A stretch of 9,231 bases of DNA, taken from assembly GCA_013330155.1 (NCBI GenBank), contig DUIU01000229.1:1-9231 (forward strand), read 5' to 3'. The translations under genes were made by a program, and so were the position numbers. Below the pieces are notes generated by a model that worked only from the letters and a program-made list of their open reading frames with translations, was not told where the DNA came from and ran no database searches. Shown here one piece after another: positions 1-4,800 of this stretch. The DNA is from Candidatus Poseidonia sp. (GTDB taxonomy: Archaea > Thermoplasmatota > Poseidoniia > Poseidoniales > Poseidoniaceae). Position 1 is the stretch's first letter. Every line of letters begins with the position of its first letter.

Positions 1-263
1 TTGTCTCCATAGCCATCGCCATCAGCATCGGAATGCTGGTCGGGATTGTTTGGAAAGAGGTCGGGGTTTTCACCAGCCACATTGTCGCCGTATCCGTCTC
101 CGTCGGTATCCGCCCATTGGGTTGGTTCGTTCGGGAAGGCATCGGGTTGGTTGCCGTTTGGATTGTCTCCGTACCCATCGTCATCGCTATCAGCCGATTG
201 AGTGGCATCCATGGGAAAAGGATCGTTGAGGTCGTTCACACCATCGAGGTCGCTGTCAAGGTC
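1..263 (-). repeat. Asp-rich 27-residue (81-bp) tandem repeats, thrombospondin-type-3-like
   Basis: The repeats encode residues 313-399 of the secreted protein. The GYGD motif recurs at residues 342, 369 and 396, an exact 27-residue (81-bp) spacing; for example, the related DNA at 10 and 91 lies 81 nt apart. Each unit reads roughly D-x-D-x-DGYGDN, then N-P-D-x-FPN-x-P-x-Q. A degenerate first unit (DSDLDGVND) precedes them. Asp-rich loops of this form bind calcium in thrombospondin type 3 repeats; calcium binding here is inferred. The array runs off the left edge, so the copy number is unknown. Confidence 0.85.
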
Positions 264-1199
264 AAAGTACCGAACATTGGTTTGGGATGGCAGGGCGCAA
301 ATCGCAAAGAATTGGCCTGTAAATTCGGGGAGAACTCCGATGACGTCTCCCGAAGCGGTGAATGTTTCAATGACCGTGAAGTTTGTCTTGTCGAGGAAAG
401 AAACCTTTCCTTGTTTGGCACCAACGATGTACATTGAACCGGATTGGCCCAGATAGGTCGTTTGTTTGGTGTGACCTAGGCCGACGCTGGTTGAGGCCCA
501 TGTGTCGGTGGCGTAGTGGTAGACTGTACCCCCGGTCGTTCCTGCCAAGAGCGTCGTGTTGTCGATTTCCTTGAGAGTTGACACAATTCCATTGGGCTCC
601 TCCAACGTATTGGTCAGTGAACCATCGCTGGCATGGATGTAGATTTTCTTGTTGTACGAGGCCATGGCAAGCCGTCCATCGTGAAGGATCTCAAACGATG
701 AAATACCGGAAGAAATGGTGCTGCTGCTCACTCCGGTAAAGCCGGTCGTATCGTACTGATCGGCACGTCGCTTTCCAGCAAAGAAGGCGAGCCAGAGGTC
801 CCCCTCCTGGTCCAAAACAGCATCATCAACGCGGTCAGGTGATGAGATGTTCCAGTAAATTGACTGTGTGCTCATCTGAACGACATAGGCGCCGCTGTCA
901 TGGGCTACTGAAACCAATTCCTGGGCTGGGTCAACTCGAGCCTTGTTTGCGCTCACGTCCAAAAAGACGGTCCATTGTGTTGAGAGCACGCCGTTGGTGA
1001 AGCTGTTCACGCTTACGTTGCCTTCGTTGTCAACCGTGAGCACACTTCCATCGTTGAGGGTGGTCCAAAGGACGAGGGGTCGGTCAAGGCTATCGGTTTG
1101 ACCCCCATCCGTGAGCAGGGATAAATCTCCTGCGGCCGCACCCATGGTGCACTGGGTGCTCAGCAAGAAAACCACCACCAAGGCAAGCCTTCGGTTCAT
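1..1199 (-). CDS. Secreted beta-propeller-like protein with calcium-binding-type repeats (partial, C-terminus beyond left edge)
   Basis: I translated this frame directly. It is open from the ATG at 1199 to the left edge (399 residues) with no stop. Residues 1-23 look like a signal peptide: basic MNRR, a hydrophobic core LALVVVFLL, then an A-A-A cleavage region before GDLS. This implies export. There is no proper lipobox; Cys17 sits in STQC. Residues about 30-310 are rich in short beta strands with recurring DG/DN turns (DGSVLTVDNEGNVSV, DGRLAMASYNKKIYIHASDGS, LLAGTTGGTVYHYA), which suggests a WD40/YVTN-like propeller. Several N-x-S/T sequons are present (GNVS, WNIS, DNTT, TNFT). From residue 313 there are Asp-rich thrombospondin-type-3-like repeats, described separately. 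GGTGA lies 4 nt before the ATG and supports this start. The gene follows the coiled-coil gene after 62 nt. Ligand and function are unknown. Cell-surface display is inferred from family habits, because the anchoring end is not in the window. Confidence 0.85.
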   Translation of the reverse strand, partial: MNRRLALVVVFLLSTQCTMGAAAGDLSLLTDGGQTDSLDRPLVLWTTLNDGSVLTVDNEGNVSVNSFTNGVLSTQWTVFLDVSANKARVDPAQELVSVAHDSGAYVVQMSTQSIYWNISSPDRVDDAVLDQEGDLWLAFFAGKRRADQYDTTGFTGVSSSTISSGISSFEILHDGRLAMASYNKKIYIHASDGSLTNTLEEPNGIVSTLKEIDNTTLLAGTTGGTVYHYATDTWASTSVGLGHTKQTTYLGQSGSMYIVGAKQGKVSFLDKTNFTVIETFTASGDVIGVLPEFTGQFFAICALPSQTNVRYFDLDSDLDGVNDLNDPFPMDATQSADSDDDGYGDNPNGNQPDAFPNEPTQWADTDGDGYGDNVAGENPDLFPNNPDQHSDADGDGYGD

Positions 1200-1203
1200 G
1201 GAG

Positions 1204-1208
1204 TCACC
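1204..1208 (-). promoter_or_regulatory. Ribosome binding site GGTGA for the secreted protein
   Basis: On the minus strand GGTGA is followed by CTCC and then the ATG at 1199. It matches part of the archaeal consensus GGAGGTGATC. The same GGTGA plus 4 nt arrangement precedes the winged-helix gene at 4732, which strengthens both calls. Confidence 0.6.
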
Positions 1209-1261
1209 GAGGAACCCGTTAGATATGAACAGCGCGCTTTGCCGTGTAGGCTATAGCGGTC

Positions 1262-3733
1262 TCAATCTTCTTCGTTTTCATCATCGGTTTTCAGTTGCTT
1301 CACCGGTGTTTTTGAAACGGGAATGAGGCTTCCCTTTACCGGTCGTAGTTCAGCCGTCTTTGGCTTTCCGATGGAGGGAGGGGGCCCTCGTTTCTTTTCA
1401 GGCATCAACATGTGGCCAACCGGGGTAAGGGGTGCGGTTCGAACTTCCTCTTCCTCCACCAATGGTTGAAGCGTCCCCCGAATCGGCTTGAGCATGGCGG
1501 TTGGTCGAGCCATGGTGGTTTTGGCTTCCACTTCTTCCTCCACCGTCTCTGTGATGGCAACCGTCTCTTCTTCCACATGTTCCACGACTTCGTCGGGTAC
1601 GGTGGTTTCCTCGAGCATGTCCTCGCCAACCTCTTCCATGGCCGCTTCTTCTTGCGGAACGAAGGCAGGTGTGGAGATGGGCTGGCGCACGTTTCGCACC
1701 GGTTCAGACTGAGCGATGGGTTGGCGCACGTTTCGCACTGGTTGAACCTGGCCAGCCAATGGTCGTGCACTGGTCATTGGAGCTCTCATGTTGCCCAAAC
1801 CAAGCCTTGGTTCATCCTGAGTCTGTTGACCCGCGAGACCACGCAGTGGGCGACCTGCTGCTGCTCCAAGACCATCCGGGCGGGCCCCAAGCGCCGTGGG
1901 GTCCATGGCGCCTGCTCCAAAGGCAGCGGGTGCTTGTCCCGAAATTGATTGCATCCATTTCTGACGCTTCTCCGCTCGAGTGTCGGTGGCTTGCAAGGCG
2001 CTGAATTCTTGTTCACGGGCACGAAGCTCACCTTCGCCGGCATCAATTTCACCTTGAATTTGTTGCGAGACGGCTTCTCGCATCTTGTCCTCGGCCATTT
2101 CCTTGAAGGAATCCATTTTCTCGGCCAGTCCCTTGAGGCGGTCTCGAATTTCAGCTCGCTTGAGACCAAGTTGAGCCTCAATTTCTGCACGGATTTGTGT
2201 CTCTCGCTTTCGGACGTCAATGAGGGCCTTGTTGCGCATGATTTCCTCACGCTTGTCCAATTGGCGTTCGAGTTGCGTTGCAACTTCCTCTTCCTTTCGG
2301 GACTTGAAGTTCTGAAGACGCTCTTCCATTTCCACTTCAAGTTCGAGGGCAGTCTCCTCTTTGAGGAGGTCAAGATCGGTTTCATGCGTCAACCGTTCGT
2401 TGCGTAGTTGTGCATCAACCTCGGACATGATGGCCTTACGTGCAGCGGCTTCTCGGGATTGGAATTCGAGGTCAAGGCGCTCGGTCCAATCCTGCTTACT
2501 AACGCTGTATTGCGCTTCAAGTTGCTCTCGTAGTTCGGCTTCTCGCTCGTACCTGTAGCGTGACAAACGGTTCTGAATTTCGGCTTCTCGTGCATGGCGG
2601 TAAGAACTGAATTCGTTCTCCTTGCGGTGCTCAAGTTCAACCTCGATCTCCGTTTGTAGGCTGCGTGAGATATCGTCGATGGCTTTGCTGAAGGTGAGGT
2701 CGTACTTGGCCTTCAGGCGAGCTTTGCGTTCAGCCAGGCGGGTGGCTTGTTGCTCATTGAGTTCTTGTTCAATCTGACCTCGCAGCTCATCGCGTCGCTT
2801 GGAGATGGCCAGTTCAACGTCTTCTCGCATGCGTTCTTCAAGGTCATCGGTTTCCCGTCGAAGTTGCTGTTCAATATCGGATTGAAGTTGTTGGGCAATG
2901 TCCTCTTCAAGTCGGAGGCTTCGACGCTCGTATTCAACCTTGAGGCGGGCCTCTCGTTGTTTGAGTCGTTGCCTTAATTGCTGTTCAAGACGGGTTCGAA
3001 TACCTCGGCGGAGTTGTTCCTCGCGCTCAGCCAACAGCGCTTCATGCCCCTCTTCCAAACGGCCGATTTCAAGGTCTTCCATTTCAACGAAACGCTCTTC
3101 CATTTCATGTTCAAGGTTGGCTTCTATGTCGCGAAGACGCTGTTGGAGGGCTTGGTTGTAATCCAAACGCAACCGCTCTTTTTGAATTCCAAGGCGCCGG
3201 TCATATTCTTCATGAAGTTGGGTTTCGATGGACGCTTTGATCTCAGTTTTTCGTTCCTCAAGCCGCTGATGTTGCTCAACGTCGTGCTGTTCGTGAATGG
3301 CGTTGATTTGTCGCTGAAGGCGCAAATCCAGTTCTTGACGGACGCGTGCCTCCTCGGCAGCCAACGCATCGCGCTCCATGGTTTCCAATTCGGCTTCCAT
3401 GGTTGTTCTGAGTTCGTTTTCCAAAGCATCCAAGGTGAGTTCGTGTTGGGTTGCCAAGTCTTTGGCAATGTTGGACTTCATGGCCTCTACGCGTTCGGTT
3501 ATGGCCTGTTGACGGAGCCTTCGCTCTCGTCGAAGATCGGCTCGTAGCCTCTCTTCTTGGCGGAATCGAGCACGCGTGCCGAGAGCCTCATCCAAAGTTG
3601 ATGTATCCGCTGATGTGAATTGTGAACGCAGAGAGGCCAAGGTGACCCTATCGGCTGTGTTGTGGCCGTCGTGCGCTGCATTTTCAGCCTTAATGTCATG
3701 GCTTTCGCTCATACCCATTGGAATCCCATCCAC
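1262..3733 (-). CDS. Very long coiled-coil protein with repeat-bearing tail, unknown function
   Basis: I do not recognise a named family. The protein has up to 823 residues, counted from a GTG at 3733. In-frame ATGs at 3718 and 3712 (MSESHDIKAENAAHDG) are equally plausible starts, and none has a clear Shine-Dalgarno. Residues 6-601 contain no proline. From about 50 to 595 the sequence is almost entirely Glu/Arg/Leu/Gln/Lys with hydrophobic spacing typical of a continuous coiled coil. A 76-residue repeat is clear at about 165-392. Residues about 600-690 are Gly/Ala/Pro/Arg-rich, 694-736 are strongly acidic, and 740-823 are Pro/Lys-rich, so the tail is probably disordered. It holds two copies of PVRNVRQPI and two related motifs (LKPIRGTLQPL, LRPVKGSLIPV). 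There is no cysteine, signal peptide, membrane segment, Walker A motif or zinc hook, so it is not an SMC/Rad50 ATPase. A cytoplasmic filament, spacer or scaffold role is inference. The upstream neighbour is a triple zinc-ribbon gene. Confidence 0.85.
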   Translation of the reverse strand: MDGIPMGMSESHDIKAENAAHDGHNTADRVTLASLRSQFTSADTSTLDEALGTRARFRQEERLRADLRRERRLRQQAITERVEAMKSNIAKDLATQHELTLDALENELRTTMEAELETMERDALAAEEARVRQELDLRLQRQINAIHEQHDVEQHQRLEERKTEIKASIETQLHEEYDRRLGIQKERLRLDYNQALQQRLRDIEANLEHEMEERFVEMEDLEIGRLEEGHEALLAEREEQLRRGIRTRLEQQLRQRLKQREARLKVEYERRSLRLEEDIAQQLQSDIEQQLRRETDDLEERMREDVELAISKRRDELRGQIEQELNEQQATRLAERKARLKAKYDLTFSKAIDDISRSLQTEIEVELEHRKENEFSSYRHAREAEIQNRLSRYRYEREAELREQLEAQYSVSKQDWTERLDLEFQSREAAARKAIMSEVDAQLRNERLTHETDLDLLKEETALELEVEMEERLQNFKSRKEEEVATQLERQLDKREEIMRNKALIDVRKRETQIRAEIEAQLGLKRAEIRDRLKGLAEKMDSFKEMAEDKMREAVSQQIQGEIDAGEGELRAREQEFSALQATDTRAEKRQKWMQSISGQAPAAFGAGAMDPTALGARPDGLGAAAGRPLRGLAGQQTQDEPRLGLGNMRAPMTSARPLAGQVQPVRNVRQPIAQSEPVRNVRQPISTPAFVPQEEAAMEEVGEDMLEETTVPDEVVEHVEEETVAITETVEEEVEAKTTMARPTAMLKPIRGTLQPLVEEEEVRTAPLTPVGHMLMPEKKRGPPPSIGKPKTAELRPVKGSLIPVSKTPVKQLKTDDENEED
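1664..1741 (-). repeat. Tandem 39-bp repeat encoding PVRNVRQPI twice
   Basis: Two 13-residue units at residues 665-677 and 678-690 of the coiled-coil protein both begin PVRNVRQPI. In DNA, 31-bp copies at 1676-1706 and 1715-1745 differ at only a few bases. This points to a recent duplication, in contrast to the diverged 76-residue repeat of the rod. Confidence 0.85.
2558..3241 (-). repeat. Three 76-residue (228-bp) coiled-coil repeats
   Basis: The units cover residues 165-240, 241-316 and 317-392 of the coiled-coil protein (numbered from the GTG at 3733). Equivalent positions fall exactly 76 apart: Ile169/245/321, Leu173/249/325, Arg-Leu at 180/256/332, Leu188/264/340, Tyr192/268/344, Asp-Ile at 202/278/354, Leu207/283/359 and Phe215/Leu291/Leu367. 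A reduced pattern is RL-x6-RL(R/K)-x2-Y-x9-DI-x3-L. Degenerate later units seem to follow at spacings of 80 (Ile435) and 79 (Ile514). The repeat is visible in protein rather than in DNA, so it is old. Confidence 0.75.
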
Positions 3734-3752
3734 TTTTCCATGGACTTCTCTT

Positions 3753-3762
3753 CATAGATAAG
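3753..3762 (-). promoter_or_regulatory. Possible TATA box upstream of the coiled-coil gene
   Basis: The minus strand reads CTTATCTATG, centred about 24 nt upstream of the GTG at 3733. It lies in the 92-nt gap after the zinc-ribbon stop codon. Archaeal TATA boxes sit about 26 nt before the transcription start, so a transcript would begin near 3732. That would favour the ATG at 3718 or 3712, or a leaderless GTG. The motif is weak and this is only a candidate. Confidence 0.25.
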
Positions 3763-3825
3763 GAGCGCGACGGAGGTGTGGCCGTAGCATGCGCTTTTTC
3801 CACCTTTTTCAGATGGCGGCGTTCC

Positions 3826-4218
3826 TCAGAATTGAACCGTGAATTGTGTGTCGCAGGCCGGGCAGTCAATCTCTCGGGTTCCAGGGCGGCGTTTCATCCG
3901 TAAATTCCGATGACATCCTGGGCACTCAATTTCAACACGAGGGACGTTGGGTGTGAGGGTGAAAAATGAATCGCACGAACCGCATTTCAGTTCAGCAGGG
4001 CGGTGGTCGACGCCGGCCACGAGGACCTTGGAACACGAGGGACAAGACAGCTTCTCTTCCTTCCATTTCCGACGTGTGGCGGGATGGTCAACACGAACGC
4101 GAGCCTCGCACAAGGTGCAGTTGAGTTCGCCCAATCCGGTGGGTAACATCCCTCCGCATTTCGGGCAGGAAAGTGGGGGCGGTGCGACCTTTGACTCGAC
4201 ACTCACTTCTTCGGTCAT
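3826..4218 (-). CDS. Triple zinc-ribbon protein
   Basis: This 130-residue protein has six CxxC knuckles that pair into three tandem zinc ribbons: Cys18/21 with Cys34/37, Cys59/62 with Cys79/82, and Cys99/102 with Cys119/122. Each ribbon should bind one zinc. The knuckles are CPKC/CTLC, CPSC/CGSC and CPGC/CPAC. The linkers are basic (ATRRKWKEEK, LRMKRRPGTRE), which fits binding of nucleic acid or a partner protein. There is no catalytic domain, signal peptide or membrane segment. The ATG at 4218 lies 4 nt after the stop of the winged-helix gene. A longer reading from 4281 would run back into that gene and I reject it. The tight spacing suggests co-translation with the regulator. The coiled-coil gene follows after 92 nt. 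Ribbons of this MJ0042-like shape occur in many archaeal proteins of unknown role, so the specific function cannot be named. Confidence 0.85.
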   Translation of the reverse strand: MTEEVSVESKVAPPPLSCPKCGGMLPTGLGELNCTLCEARVRVDHPATRRKWKEEKLSCPSCSKVLVAGVDHRPAELKCGSCDSFFTLTPNVPRVEIECPGCHRNLRMKRRPGTREIDCPACDTQFTVQF

Positions 4219-4221
4219 GGA

Positions 4222-4226
4222 ATCAC
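4222..4226 (-). promoter_or_regulatory. Ribosome binding site GTGAT overlapping the upstream stop codon
   Basis: On the minus strand GTGAT is followed by TCC and the ATG at 4218. It matches the 3' part of GGAGGTGATC. The TGA stop of the winged-helix gene lies inside it, so a ribosome terminating on that gene sits on the zinc-ribbon start site. Confidence 0.45.
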
Positions 4227-4732
4227 TTCTTCTTCGAGTAGAGAACCAGTTGCTCGGGAATGAAGTTCCAAGGCACATCAAGGGTTAATCCAAACTCCTC
4301 CGAGAGGCGAACGATGAGTTGTTTCGCACTCACTTGGTCGCGAGAACCTTCAAGGTCCAAAACGATGACCTCTCGACCTTCTTCGTCCACTGCCAACGAA
4401 GCAAGTGTGGCTCGGGCCGCCGAGGGTGCCGGGGTCTCAATTGGTGCTTGTGCAACAGTGGTTGGCGCTGCGGTTGCGTTGAGAAGTTCTGGCAGGTCGA
4501 CATGCAGGTTCTTTCTCCACCAGCGGGCACGTCCTTCGTCCCGATGGTTCTCGATGAGTTCCAAGGAGGCGAGCTTCTTCAGGTGGTGGTAGAGGTTGTA
4601 GCGGTCCACGCCCAACTCTTTTTGCAGTTGGACGGTGCTCATCTCAGCCGTTTGGGCTAGACTGACATACGCTGATCGTCGAGTTGGGTGAGCGAGTGCC
4701 GTGGTGATGGGGTCGCCGCGTACTCTTCCCAT
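4223..4732 (-). CDS. Winged-helix (ArsR-like) DNA-binding protein with C-terminal domain
   Basis: This 169-residue protein probably regulates transcription. Residues about 6-78 form a winged helix-turn-helix of the ArsR type: the LAHPTRR-AYVSL entry helix (13-25), a recognition region STVQLQKELGVDRYNLYHHLKKL (32-54), then the wing LIENHRDEGRARWWR (59-73). An Ala/Pro/Thr linker spans 86-108. A small alpha/beta domain at 109-169 (REVIVLDLEGS..., SAKQLIVRLSEEFGL) may dimerise or bind a ligand; I do not recognise it. The ATG at 4732 is chosen because GGTGA lies 4 nt upstream. A TTG at 4750 would add six residues. There is no cysteine, so the classical ArsR/CadC thiolate metal site (ELCVCDL type) is absent although the gene lies 68 nt downstream of a metal ATPase. 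The zinc-ribbon gene follows 4 nt later. Targets are unknown. Confidence 0.85.
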   Translation of the reverse strand: MGRVRGDPITTALAHPTRRSAYVSLAQTAEMSTVQLQKELGVDRYNLYHHLKKLASLELIENHRDEGRARWWRKNLHVDLPELLNATAAPTTVAQAPIETPAPSAARATLASLAVDEEGREVIVLDLEGSRDQVSAKQLIVRLSEEFGLTLDVPWNFIPEQLVLYSKKK

Positions 4733-4736
4733 TCGC

Positions 4737-4741
4737 TCACC
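4737..4741 (-). promoter_or_regulatory. Ribosome binding site GGTGA deciding the winged-helix start
   Basis: On the minus strand GGTGA plus GCGA precedes the ATG at 4732. It has the same motif and spacing as the secreted-protein gene. It favours this ATG over the in-frame TTG at 4750. Confidence 0.55.
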
Positions 4742-4800
4742 GTTCCGCAAGAAAGGCTCCTAGGGTTTGAAGATGTCGCGCGCAATCCAATCAAAATCAT

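Noticed and set aside
1130..1199. Lipoprotein signal in the secreted protein
   Set aside because: Cys17 is preceded by S-T-Q, which does not satisfy a lipobox, and an Ala-rich cleavage site follows.
1412..1948. 178-codon plus-strand open frame antisense to the coiled-coil tail
   Set aside because: It is the complement of a gene with strong Glu/Arg/Pro codon bias that removes stops. The translation is rich in Trp, His and Cys with no domain logic.
2978..3547. 189-codon plus-strand open frame antisense to the coiled-coil rod
   Set aside because: Its hydrophobic-looking product (Phe/Leu rich) is what Glu/Lys/Gln codons give when read backwards. It is not an independent membrane protein.
1262..3733. 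SMC/Rad50-type ATPase
   Set aside because: There is no Walker A or signature motif at either end, no hinge, and no CxxC zinc hook; the protein has no cysteine at all.
3781..3825. T-runs at about 3795 and 3806 as a transcription terminator
   Set aside because: The T-runs are on the plus strand, whereas the flanking genes are transcribed from the minus strand, so they would not terminate these transcripts.
3932..4042. Short repeated string ACACGAGGGAC within the zinc-ribbon gene
   Set aside because: The two copies are read in different codon phases and encode unrelated residues, so the match is coincidental.
4219..4281. Upstream extension of the zinc-ribbon protein to an ATG at 4281
   Set aside because: The added 21 residues lie inside the winged-helix gene in another frame. 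The ATG at 4218 is 4 nt past that gene's stop with a GTGAT site.
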